Origin: Clusia tigrina | Taxonomy: Eukaryota; Arthropoda; Insecta; Diptera; Clusiidae | Length of the DNA: 64,000 nt | Assembly: GCA_920105625.2 (NCBI GenBank) | Contig: OV050033.1 | Location: 109,639,700-109,703,699 of the forward strand | Direction of reading: 5' to 3' | Part shown: positions 35,801 through 47,988 of the stretch, one piece after another | How the letters are laid out: each line of letters starts with the position of its first letter | Numbering within the stretch: the first letter of the stretch is position 1 | Position numbers and translations under genes: made by a program | Notes under the pieces: model-generated | Told to the model about the DNA's origin: nothing | Databases searched by the model: none | Seen by the model: only the letters and a program-made list of their open reading frames with translations

Positions 35801-36959
35801 CTTTTTACTGGAGCGTCATAAAACCTTGAAATTTGTAACAATAAAGTACTCGAGCCTCTTGTCATTTTAAGCTATCGCTCAAAGCTATGCTACCCTTGAG
35901 TCCCAAATCAAACACTGATAAAACTTCAAATGGCGCTAACTTCTATACGGTACGTCCTCCACCTATCAAAGTTTGCAACATACAAGTGCTTGTTACTTTT
36001 TACTGAGCGTCATAAAACCTTGAAAACTTGTAACAATAAAGTACTCGAGCCTCTTGCCAATTTAAGCTATTGCTCAAAGCTATGCTACCCTTGAGTCAAA
36101 ATCAAACACTGATAAAACTTCAAATGGCCCTAACTTCTATACGGTACGTCCTACACCTATCAAAGTTTGCAACATACAAATGCTTGTAACTTTTTACTGG
36201 AGTGTCATAAAACATTGAAATTTTGTAACAATAAAATACTCGAGCATCTTGTCAATTTAAGGTATCGCTCAAAGCTTGGGTCCCAAATCAAACACTGATA
36301 AAACTTCAAATGGCCTTAACTTCTATACGGTACGTCCTACACCTAACAAAGTTTGCAACCTACTAATGCTTGTAACTTTTTACTGTAGCGTCATAAAACC
36401 TTGAAATTTTGTAACAATAAAGTACTCGTGCCTCTTGTCAATTTAAGCTATCGCTCAAAGCTATGCTACCCTTGAGTCCCAAATCGAACACTGATAAAAC
36501 ATCAAATGGCCCTAACTTCTATACGGTACGTCCTACACCTATGAAAGTTTGCAACATAAAGGTGCTTGTTACTTTTTACTGAACGTCATAAAACCTTGAA
36601 ATTTTGTAACAATAAAGTACTCGAGCCTCTTGTCAATTTAAGCTATCGCTCAAAGCTATGCTACCCTTGAGCCCCAATTCAAACACTGATAAAACTTCAA
36701 ATGGCCCTAACTTCTATACGGTACGTCCTACACCTATCAAAGTTTGCAACATACAAATGCTTGTAACTTTTTACGGGAGTGTCATAAAACATTGAAATTT
36801 TGTAACAATAATATACTCGAGCCTCTTGTCAATTTAAGCTATCGCTCAAAGCTTGAGTCCCAAATCAAACACTGATAAAACTTCAAATGGCCTTAACTTC
36901 TATGCGGTACGTCCTACACCTAACAAAGTTTGCAACCTACTAATGCTTGTAACTTTTTA
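32872..36959 (+). repeat. B higher-order repeat, copy 2 (4,088 bp)
   Basis: Order: l'' 32872, a 33068, b 33264, c 33460, d 33656, i 33852, j 34048, k/p mosaic 34243, one 4-mer (34438-35220), m 35221, p 35417, q 35612, r 35808, s 36003, u 36197, 36383, 36579 and u' 36774. It retains separate c and d. Its 4-mer carries the 'caaacctatgc' state found only in the third 4-mer of copy 1. Confidence 0.85.
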
Positions 36960-39702
36960 CTGTAGCGTCATAAAACCTTGAAATTTTGTAACAATAAAGA
37001 GCTCGAGCCTCTGGTCAATTTAAGCTATCGCTCAAAGCTATGCTACCCTTGACTCCCAAATCAAACACTGATAAAACTTCAAATGGCCCTAACTTCTATA
37101 CGGTACATCCTACACCTATCAAAGTTTGCAACATACAAATGCTTGTAACTTTTTACTGGAGCGTCATAAAACCTTGAAATTTTGTAACAATAAAGTACTC
37201 GATACTCTTGTCAATTTAAGCTATCGCTCAAAGCTATGCTACCCATGAATCCCAAATCAAACACTGATAAATCTTCAAATGGCCCTAGTCTCTATACGGT
37301 ACGTCCTACACCAATCAAACTTAGCAACATACAAATGCTTGTAGCTTTTTACTGGAGCGTCATAAAACCTTGAAATTTTGTAACAATAAAGTACTCGAGC
37401 CTCTTGTCAATTAAAGCTATCGCTCAAAGCTATGCTACCCTTGGGTCCCAAATCAAACACTGATAAAACTTCAAATGGCCCTGACTTCTATACGGTACGT
37501 CCTACACCTATCAAAGTTTGCAACATACAAGTGCTTGTAACTTTTTACTGGAGCGTCAAAAAACCTTGAAATTTTTTAACAATAAAGTACTCGAGCCTCT
37601 TGACAATTTAAGCTATCGCTCAAAGCTATGCTACCCTTGAGTCCCAAATCAAACACTGATAAAACTTCAATTGGCCCTAATTTCTATACGGTGCATCCTA
37701 TACCTATCAAAGTTTGCAACATACAAATGCTTGTAACATTTTACTGGACTGTCATAAAACCTTGAAATTTTGTAACAATGAAGTACTCGAGCCACTTGTC
37801 AATTTAAGCTATCGCTCAAAGCTATGCTACCCTTGAGTCCCAAATCAAACACTGATAAATCTTCAAATGGCCCTAGTTTCTATACGGTACGTCCTACACC
37901 TATCAAACTTAGCAACATACAAATGCTTGTAGCTTTTTGCTGGAGCGTCATAAAACCTTGAAATTTTGTAACAATAAAGTACTCGAGCCTCTTGTCAATT
38001 TAAGCTATCGCTCAAAGCTATGCTACCCTTGAGTCCCAAATCAAACACTGATAAACCTTCAAATGGCCCTAACTTCTATACGGTACGTTCTACACCTATC
38101 AAAGTTTGCAACGTACAAATGCTTGTAACTTTTTACTCGAGCGTCATAAAACCTTGAAATCTTGTAACAATAAAGTACTCGAGCCTCTTGTCAATTTAAG
38201 CTATCGCTCAAAGCTATGCTTCCCTTGAGTCCCAAATCAAACAATGATAAAACTTCAAATGGTCCTAACTTCTATATGGTACGTCCTACACCTATCAAAG
38301 TTTGCAATTACAAAAGCTTGTAACTTTTTACTGGAGCGGTATAAAACCTTGAAATTTTGTAACAATAAAGTACTCTACCCTCTTGTCAACTTAAGCTATC
38401 GCTTAAAGCTATGCTACCCTTGAATCCCAAATCAAACACTGATAAAACTTCAAAAGGCCTTAACTTCTATACGGTACGTCCTACACCTAACAAAGTTTGC
38501 AACCTACTAATGCTTGTAACTTTTTACTGTAGCGTCATAAAACCTTGAAATTTTGTAACAATAAAGAACTCGAGCCTCTTCTCAATTTAAGCTATCGCTC
38601 AAAGCTATGCTACCCTTGACTCCCAAATCAAACACTGATAAAACTTCAAATGGCCCTAACTTATATACGGTACGTCCTACACCTATCAAAGTTTGCAACA
38701 TACAAATGCTTGTAACTTTTGACTGGAGCGTCATAAAACCTTGAAATTTTGTAACAATAAAGTACTCGAGCCTCTTGTCAATTTAAGCTATCGCTCAAAG
38801 CTATGCTACCCTTGAGTCCCAAATCAAACACTGATAAAACTTCAAATGGCCCTAACTTCTATACGGTACGTCCTACACCTATCAAAGTTTGCAACATACA
38901 AGTGCTTGTAACTTTTTACTGGAGCGTCAAAAAACCTTGAAATTTTTTAACAATAAAGTACTCGAGCCTCTTGACAATTTAAGCTATCGATCAAAGCTAT
39001 GCTACCCTTGAGTCCCAAATCAAACACTGATAAAACTTCAATTGGGCTTAATTTCTATACGGTGCATCCTATACCTATCAAAGTTTCCAACATACAAATG
39101 CTTGTAACTTTTTACTGGAGTGTCATAAAACCTTGAAATTTTGTAACAATAAAGTACTCTACCCTCTTGTCAACTTAAGCTATCGCTTAAAGCTATGCTA
39201 CCCTTGAATCCCAAATCAAACACTGATAAAACTTCAAAAGGCCTTAACTTCTATACGGTACGTCCTACACCTAACAAAGTTTGCAACCTACTAATGCTTG
39301 TAACTTTTTACTGTAGCGTCATAAAACCTTGAAATTTTGTAACAATAAAGAACTCGAGCCTCTTCTCAATTTAAGCTATCGCTCAAAGCTATGCTACCCT
39401 TGACTCCCAAATCAAACACTGATAAAACTTCAAATGGCCCTAACTTATATACGGTACGTCCTACACCTATCAAAGTTTGCAACATACAAATGCTTGTAAC
39501 TTTTGACTGGAGCGTCATAAAACCTTGAAATTTTGTAACAATAAAGTACTCGAGCCTCTTGTCAATTTAAGCTATCGCTCAAAGCTATGCTACCCTTGAG
39601 TCCCAAATCAAACACTGATAAAACTTCAAATGGCCCTAACTTCTATACGGTACGTCCTACACCTATCAAAGTTTGCAACATACAAGTGCTTGTAACTTTT
39701 TA
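36960..39702 (+). repeat. Return to A type: l''-a-b-c-d-i-j-k-l-m-c then e/k-l-m
   Basis: l'' at 36960 starts as in the two previous B units, but after d and i the order continues j 38136, k 38331, l 38527, m 38723, c 38919, as in the A 12-mer. At 39115 an e opening ('ggagtgtc') is fused to a k body ('agtactctaccctc'), followed by l 39311 and m 39507. This is the transition into domain 3. Confidence 0.82.
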
Positions 39703-41069
39703 CTGGAGCGTCAAAAAACCTTGAAATTTTTTAACAATAAAGTACTCGAGCCTCTTGTCCATTTAAGCTATCGCTCAAAGCTATGCTACTACCGTTGAGT
39801 CCCAAATCAAACACTGATTAAACTTCAAATGGCCCTAACTTCTATACGGTGCATCCTATACCTATCAAAGTTGGCAACATACGAATGCTTGTAACTTTTT
39901 ACTGGAGCGTCTTAAAACCTTGAAATTTTGTAACAATAAAGTACTCAAGCCTCTTGTCAATTTAAGCCATCGCTCAAAGCTATGCTACCCTTGAGTCCCA
40001 AATCAAACACTGATAAAACTTCAAATGGCCCTAACTTCTATACGGTACGTCCTTCACCTATCAATGTTTGCAACATACAATTGCTTGAAACTTTTTACTG
40101 GAGCGTCATAAAACCTTGAAATTTTGTAACAATAAAGTACTCGAGACTCTTGTCAATTTAAGCTATCGCTCAAAGCTATGCTACCCTTAAGTCCCAAATC
40201 AAACACTGATAAATCTTCAAATGGCCCTAGTTTCTATACGGTACGTCCTACACCTATCAAACATACAAATGCTTGTAGCTTTTTACTGGAGCGTCATAAA
40301 ACCTTGAAATTTGGTAACAATAAAGTACTCGAGCCTCTTGTCAATTTAAGCTATCGCTCAAAGCTATGCTACCCTTGAGTCCCAAATCAAACACTGATAA
40401 AACTTCAATTGGCCTTAATTTCTATACGGTGCATCCTATACCTATCAAAGTTTCCAACATACAAATGCTTGTAACTTTTTACTGGAGTGTCATAAAACCT
40501 TGAAATTTTGTAACAATAAAGTACTCTACCCTCTTGTCAACTTAAGCTATCGCTTAAAGCTATGCTACCCTTGAATCCCAAATCAAACACTGATAAAACT
40601 TCAAAAGGCCTTAACTTCTATACGGTACGTCCTACACCTAACAAAGTTTGCAACCTACTAATGCTTGTAACTTTTTACTGTAGCGTCATAAAACCTTGAA
40701 ATTTTGTAACAATAAAGAACTCGAGCCTCTTCTCAATTTAAGCTATCGCTCAAAGCTATGCTACCCTTGACTCCCAAATCAAACACTGATAAAACTTCAA
40801 ATGGCCCTAACTTATATACGGTACGTCCTACACCTATCAAAGTTTGCAACATACAAATGCTTGTAACTTTTGACTGGAGCGTCATAAAACCTTGAAATTT
40901 TGTAACAATAAAGTACTCGAGCCTCTTGTCAATTTAAGCTATCGCTCAAAGCTATGCTACCCTTGAGTCCCAAATCAAACACTGATAAAACTTCAAATGG
41001 CCCTAACTTCTATACGGTACGTCCTACACCTATCAAAGTTTGCAACATACAAGTGCTTGTAACTTTTTA
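38990..41069 (+). repeat. Tandem 7-mer duplication across the domain 3 entry
   Basis: The sequence 'cttaatttctatacggtgc' with 'caaagtttccaac', then the e/k hybrid, l and m, occurs at about 39.04-39.70 kb and again at about 40.41-41.07 kb (hybrids at 39115 and 40482, offset 1,367 bp). The offset is close to seven monomers (1,372), reduced mainly by the 8-bp deletion in the a monomer at 40098 and adjusted by the +3 g insertion at 39703. Confidence 0.82.
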
Positions 41070-42833
41070 CTGGAGCGTCAAAAAACCTTGAAATTTTTTA
41101 ACAATAAAGTACTCGAGCCTCTTGCCAATTTAAGCTATCGCCCATAGCTATGCTACCCTAAAGTCCGAAATCAAACACTTATAAAACTTCAAATGGCCCT
41201 AACTTCTATACGCTACGTCTTACACCTATCAAAGTTTGCAACATACAAATGCTAGTAACTTTTTACTGGAGCGTCATAAAATCTTGAAATTTTGTAACAA
41301 TAAAATACTTGAGCCTCTTGTCAATTTAAGCTATCGCTCAAAGCTATGCTACCCTTGAGTCCCAAATCAAACACTGATAAAACTTCAAATGGCCCTAACT
41401 TCTATACGGTGCATCCTATACCTATCAAAGTTGGCAACATACGAATGCTTGTAACTTTTTACTGGAGCGTCTTAAAACCTTGAAATTTTGTAACAATAAA
41501 GTACTCAAGCCTCTTGTCAATTTAAGCCATCGCTCAAAGCTATGCTACCCTTGAGTCCCAAATCAAACACTGATAAAACTTCAAATGGCCCTAACTTCTA
41601 TACGGTACGTCCTTCACCTATCAATGTTTGCAACATACAATTGCTTGAAACTTTTTACTGGAGCGTCATAAAACCTTGAAATTTTGTAACAATAAAGTAC
41701 TCGAGACTCTTGTCAATTTAAGCTATCGCTCAAAGCTATGCTACCCTTAAGTCCCAAATCAAACACTGATAAATCTTCAAATGGCCCTAGTTTCTATACG
41801 GTACGTCCTACACCTATCAAACTTAGCAACATACAAATGCTTGTAGCTTTTTACTGGAGCGTCATAAAACCTTGAAATTTGGTAACAATAAAGTACTCGA
41901 GCCTCTTGTCAATTTAATCTATCGCTCAAAGCTATGCTAACCTTGGGTCCCAAATCAAACACTGATAAAACTTCAAATGGCCCTAACTTCTATACGGTAC
42001 GTCCTACACCTATCAAAGTTTGCAACATACAAGTGCTTGTAACTTTTTACTGGAGCGTCAAAAAACCTTGAAATTTTTTAACAATAAAGTACTCGAGCCT
42101 CTTGCCAATTTAAGCTATCGCTCAAAGCTATGCTACCCTTGAGTCCCAAATCAAACACTGATAAAACTTCAATTGGCCCTAATTTCTATACGGTGCATCC
42201 TATACCTATCAAAGTTTGCAACATACAAATGCTTGTAACATTTTACTGGACTGTCATAAAACCTTGAAATTTTTTAACAATGAAGTACTCGAGCCACTTG
42301 TGAATTTAAGCTATCGCTCAAAGCTATGCTTCCCTTGAGTCCCAAATCAAACACTGATAAAGCTTCAAATGGCCCTAACTTGTATACGGTACGTCCTACA
42401 CCTATCAAAGTTCGCAACATACAACTGCTTGTAACTTTTTACTGGAGCGTCCTAAAAGCTTCAAATTTTGTAACAATAAAGTAGTCGAGACTCTTGTCAA
42501 TTTAAGATATCGCTCAAAGCTATGCTACCCTTGAGTCCCAAATCAAACACTGATAAATCTTCAAATGGCCCTAGTTTCTATACGGTACGTCCTACACCTA
42601 TCAAACTTAGCAACATACAAATGCTTGTAGCTTTTTGCTGGAGCGTCATAAAACCTTGAAATTTTGTAACAATAAAGTACTCGAGCCTCTTGTCAATTTA
42701 AGCTATCGCTCAAAGCTATGCTACCCTTGAGTCCCAAATCAAACACTGATAAAATTTCAATTGGCCCTAATTTCTATACGGTGCATCCTATACCTATCAA
42801 AGATTGCAACATACAAATGCTTGTAACTTTTTA

Positions 42834-44797
42834 CTGGAGTGTCATAAAACCTTGAAATTTTGTAACAATAAAGTACTCGAGCCTCTTGCCAATTTAAGCT
42901 ATCGCCCATAGCTATGCTACCCTCGAGTCCGAAATCAAACACTTATAAAACTTCAAATGGCCCTAACTTCTATACGCTACGTCCTACACCTATCAAAGTT
43001 TGCAACATACAAATGCTAGTAACTTTTTACTGGAGCGTCATAAAATCTTGAAATTTTGTAACAATAAAATACTTGAGCCTCTTGTCAATTTAAGCTATCG
43101 CTCAAAGCTATGCTACCCTTGAGTCCCAAATCAAACACTGATAAAACTTCAAATGGCCCTAACTTCTTAATGGTACGTCGTACACCTATCAAAGTTTGCA
43201 ACATATAAGTGCTTGTAACTTTTTACTGGGGCGTCATAAAACCTTGAAATTTTGTAACAAATAAAGTACTCGAGCCTCTTGTCCATTTAAGCTATCGCTC
43301 AAAGCTATGCTACTACCGTTGAGTCCCAAATCAAACACTGATAAAACTTCAAATGGCCCTAACTTCTATACGGTGCATCCTATACCTATCAAAGTTGGCA
43401 ACATACGAATGCTTGTAACTTTTTACTGGAGCGTCTTAAAACCTTGAAATTTTGTAACAATAAAGTACTCAAGCCTCTTGTCAATTTAAGCCATCGCTCA
43501 AAGCTATGCTACCCTTGAGTCCCAAATCAAACACTGATAAAACTTCAAATGGCCCTAACTTCTATACGGTACGTCCTTCACCTATCAATGTTTGCAACAT
43601 ACAATTGCTTGAAACTTTTTACTGGAGCGTCATAAAACCTTGAAATTTTGTAACAATAAAGTACTCGAGACTCTTGTCAATTTAAGCTATCGCTCAAAGC
43701 TATGCTACCCTTAAGTCCCAAATCAAACACTGATAAATCTTCAAATGGCCCTAGTTTCTATACGGTACGTCCTACACCTATCAAACTTAGCAACATACAA
43801 ATGCTTGTAGCTTTTTACTGGAGCGTCATAAAACCTTGAAATTTGGTAACAATAAAGTACTCGAGCCTCTTGTCAATTTAAGCTATCGCTCAAAGCTATG
43901 CTAACCTTGGGTCCCAAATCAAACACTGATAAAACTTCAAATGGCCCTAACTTCTATACGGTACGTCCTACACCTATCAAAGTTTGCAACATACAAGTGC
44001 TTGTAACTTTTTACTGGAGCGTCAAAAAACCTTGAAATTTTTTAACAATAAAGTACTCGAGCCTCTTGCCAATTTAAGCTATCGCTCAAAGCTATGCTAC
44101 CCTTGAGTCCCAAATCAAACACTGATAAAACTTCAATTGGCCCTAATTTCTATACGGTGCATCCTATACCTATCAAAGTTTGCAACATACAAATGCTTGT
44201 AACATTTTACTGGACTGTCATAAAACCTTGAAATTTTTTAACAATGAAGTACTCGAGCCAATTGTGAATTTAAGCTATCGCTCAAAGCTATGCTTATCTT
44301 GAGTCCCAAATCAAACACTGATAAAGCTTCAAATGGCCCTAACTTGTATACGGTACGTCCTACACCTATCAAAGTTTGCAACATACAACTGCTTGTAACT
44401 TTTTACTGGAGCGTCCTAAAAGCTTCAAATTTTGTAACAATAAAGTAGTCGAGACTCTTGTCAATTTAAGATATCGCTCAAAGCTATGCTACCCTTGAGT
44501 CCCAAATCAAACACTGATAAATCTTCAAATGGCCCTAGTTTCTATACGGTACGTCCTACACCTATCAAACTTAGCAACATACAAATGCTTGTAGCTTTTT
44601 GCTGGAGCGTCATAAAACCTTGAAATTTTGTAACAATAAAGTACTCGAGCCTCTTGTCAATTTAAGCTATCGCTCAAAGCTATGCTACCCTTGAGTCCCA
44701 AATCAAACACTGATAAAATTTCAATTGGCCCTAATTTCTATACGGTGCATCCTATACCTATCAAAGATTGCAACATACAAATGCTTGTAACTTTTTA
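42834..44797 (+). repeat. 10-mer HOR e-f-g-h-a-b-c-d'-n-o inside the 8 kb unit (1,964 bp)
   Basis: Same order and same 1,964-bp length as 1958-3921. The next unit (44798-46565) repeats e-f-g-h-a-b'-c-d'-n and then skips o, running into b at 46566. Private differences of the second unit include 'accctcaagtccg' in e, 'gctattaccg' in g and 'gccaattgtgaattt' in d'. Confidence 0.9.
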
Positions 44798-46369
44798 CTG
44801 GAGTGTCATAAAACCTTGAAATTTTGTAACAATAAAGTACTCGAGCCTCTTGCCAATTTAAGCTATCGCCCATAGCTATGCTACCCTCAAGTCCGAAATC
44901 AAACACTTATAAAACTTCAAATGGCCCTAACTTCTATACGCTACGTCCTACACCTATCAAAGTTTGCAACATACAAATGCTAGTAACTTTTTACTGGAGC
45001 GTCATAAAATCTTGAAATTTTGTAACAATAAAATACTTGAGCCTCTTGTCAATTTAAGCTATCGCTCAAAGCTATGCTACCCTTGAGTCCCAAATCAAAC
45101 ACTGATAAAACTTCAAATGGCCCTAACTTCTTAATGGTACGTCGTACACCTATCAAAGTTTGCAACATATAAGTGCTTGTAACTTTTTACTGGGGCGTCA
45201 TAAAACCTTGAAATTTTGTAACAAATAAAGTACTCGAGCCTCTTGTCAATTTAAGCTATCGGTCAAAGCTGTGCTATTACCGTTGAGTCCCAAATCAAAC
45301 ACTGATAAAACTTCAAATGGCCCTAACTTCTATACGGTGCATCCTATACCTATCAAAGTGGGCAACATACGAATGCTTGTAACTTTTTACTGGAGCGTCA
45401 TAAAACCTTGAAATTTTGTAACAATAAAGTACTCAAGCCTCTTGTCAATTTAAGCTATCGCTCAAAGCTATGCTACCCTTGAGTCCCAAATCAAACACTG
45501 ATAAAACTTCAAATGGCCCTAACTTCTATACGGTGCGTCCTTCACCTATCAATGTTTGCAACATACAATTGCTTGAAACTTTTTACTGGAGCGTCATAAA
45601 ACCTTGAAATTTTGTAACAATAAAGTACTCGAGACTCTTGTCAATTTAAGCTATCGCTCAAAGCTATGCTACCCTTAAGTCCCAAATCAAACACTGATAA
45701 ATCTTCAAATGGCCCTAGTTTCTATACGGTACGTCCTACACCTATCAAACTTAGCAACATACAAATGCTTGTAGCTTTTTACTGGAGCGTCATAAAACCT
45801 TGAAATTTTGTAACAATAAAGTACTCGAGCCTCTTGTCAATTTAAGCTATCGCTCAAAGCTATGCTACCTTTGAGTCCCAAATCAAACACTGATAAAACT
45901 TCAAATGGCCCTAACTTCTATACGGTACGTACTACACCTATCAAAGTTTGCAACATACAAGTGCTTGTAACTTTTTACTGGAGCGTCAAAAAACCTTGAA
46001 ATTTTTTATCAATAAAGTACTCGAGCCTCTTGACAATTTAAGCTATCGCTCAAAGCTATGCTACCCTTGAGTCCCAAATCAAACACTGATAAAACTTCAA
46101 TTGGCCCTAATTTCTATACGGTGCATCCTATACCTATCAAAGTTTGCAACATACAAATGCTTGTAACATTTTACTGGACTGTCATAAAACCTTGAAATTT
46201 TGTAACAATGAAGTACTCGAGCCTCTTGTCAATTTAAGCTATCGCTCAAAGCTATGCTTCCCTTGAGTCCCAAATCAAACACTGATAAAGCTTCAAATGG
46301 CCCTAACTTACATACGGTACGTCCTACACCTATCAAAGTTTGCAAGATACAAATGCTTTTATCTTTTTA

Positions 46370-47153
46370 CTGGAGCGTCATAAAAGCTTCAAATTTTGTA
46401 ACAATAAAGTAGTCGAGACTCTTGTCAATTTAAGATATCGCTCAAAGCTATGCTACCCTTGAGTCCCAAATCAAACACTGATAAATCTTCAAATGGCCCT
46501 AGTTTCTATACGGTACGTCCTACACCTATCAAACTTAGCAACATATAAATGCTTGTAGCTTTTTGCTGGAGCGTCATAAAACCTTGAAATTTTGTAACAA
46601 TAAAGTACTCGAGCCTCTTGTCAATTTAAGCTATCGCTCAAAGCTATGCTAACCTTGGGTCCCAAATCAAACACTGATAAAACTTCAAAAGGCCCTAACT
46701 TCTATACGGTACGTCCTGCACCTATCAAAGTTTGCAACATACAAGTGCTTGTAACTTTTTACTGGAGCGTCAAAAAACCTTTAAATTTTGTAACAATAAA
46801 GTACTCGAGCCTCTTGACAATTTAAGCTATCGCTCAAAGCTATGCTACCCTTGAGTCCCAAATCAAACATTGATAAAACTTCAATTGGCCCTAATTTCTA
46901 TACGGTACGTCCTACACCTATCAAAGTTTGCAACATACAACTGCTTGTAACTTTTTACTGGAGCGTCATAAAAGCTTCAAATTTTGTAACAATAAAGTAG
47001 TCGAGACTCTTGTCAATTTAAGATATCGCTCAAAGCTATGCTACCCTTGAGTCCCAAATCAAACACTGATAAATCTTCAAATGGCCCTAGTTTCTATACG
47101 GTACGTCCTACACCTATCAAACTTAGCAACATATAAATGCTTGTAGCTTTTTG
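46370..47153 (+). repeat. Local 3-mer duplication n-b-c'' then n (588 bp)
   Basis: n at 46370 and n at 46958 are exactly 588 bp apart (3 x 196). Both have 'acatataaatgc', unlike other n copies. Between them lie b 46566 ('caaaaggccctaac', 'gtcctgcacc') and a c-like 46762 ('cctttaaattttg', 'aacattgataaaac'). The arrangement is reproduced at 54424-55207 in copy 2, so it predates the 8 kb duplication. Confidence 0.87.
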
Positions 47154-47743
47154 CTGGAGCGTCATAAAACCTTGAAATTTTGTAACAATAAAATACTTGA
47201 GACTCTTGTCAATTTAAGTTATCGCTCAAAGCTATGCTACCCTTGAGTCCCAAATCAAACACTGATAAAACTTCAAATGGCCCTAACTTCTATACGGTAC
47301 ATCCAATACCTATCAAAATTTTGCAACATACAAATGCTTGTAACTTTTTACTGGAGCGTCATAAAACCTTGAAATTTTGTAACAATAAAGTACTCAAGCC
47401 TCTTGTCAATTTAAGTTATCGCTCAAAGCTATGCTACCCTTGAGTCCCAAATCAAACACTGATAAAACTTCAAATGGCCCTAACTTCTATACGGTACGTC
47501 CTACACCTATCAAAGTTTGCAACATACAATTGCTTGTAACTTTTTACTGGAGCGTCATAAAACCTTGAAATCCTGTAACAATAAAGTACTAGACCTTCTT
47601 GTCAATTTAAGCTATAGCTCAAAGCTATGCTTCCCTTGAGTCCCAAATCAAACAATGATAAAACTTCAAATGGCCCTAACTTCTATATGGTACATCCTAT
47701 ACCTATCAAAATTTTGCAACATACAAATGCTTGTAACTTTTTA
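47154..47743 (+). repeat. Divergent monomers ending the 8 kb unit
   Basis: Three monomers: 47154 ('atacttgagactc', 'taagttatcg', 'acatccaatacc', 'aaaattttgc'), 47351 ('tactcaagcc', 'taagttatcg') and 47547 ('gaaatcctgtaac', 'agtactagacc', 'gctatagctc', 'tatatggtacatcc', 'aaaattttgc'). The extra T in 'aaaattttgc' makes 47154 and 47547 197 bp. All three recur 8,054 bp downstream at 55208, 55405 and 55601. They are the best landmark for the end of the unit. Confidence 0.88.
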
Positions 47744-47988
47744 CTGGAGCGTCATAAAATCTTGAAATTTTGTAACAATAAAATACTTGAGCCTCTTGTC
47801 AATTTAAGCTATCGCTCAAAGCTATGCTACCCTTGAGTCCCAAATCAAACACTGATAAAACTTCAAATGGCCCTAACTGCTATATGGTACGTCCTACACC
47901 TATCAAATTTTGCAACATATAAGTGCTTGTAACTTTTTACTGGGGCGTCATAAAACCTTGAAATTTTGTAGCAAATAAAGTACTCGAG

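Larger units (their letters stand above)
24316..37155 (+). repeat. Domain 2: B-type satellite with short-period amplifications
   Basis: About 66 monomers. Alongside A types it contains p, q, r, s, u, k' and l', which carry more indels than domain 1 monomers (lengths 173, 186, 194, 195). Entry is through a b/j hybrid at 24316, where 'aacaatgataaaac' and 'gcgattacaaaagc' replace the b right half. Anchored on the l'' monomer (28185, 32872, 36960) it contains two HOR copies of 4,687 and 4,088 bp. It contains no gene. Confidence 0.87.
39751..47760 (+). repeat. 8 kb higher-order repeat, copy 1
   Basis: Aligns by eye with 47989-55814. The offset starts at 8,238, becomes 8,246 after the 8-bp deletion near 40261, 8,050 after an l monomer present only here (40678), 8,250 after a g monomer missing here (at 41.3-41.4 kb), and 8,054 after an o monomer missing from copy 2. 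It is constant at 8,054 from 42834 to the end. About 41 monomers. It contains one complete 10-mer (42834-44797). Confidence 0.9.
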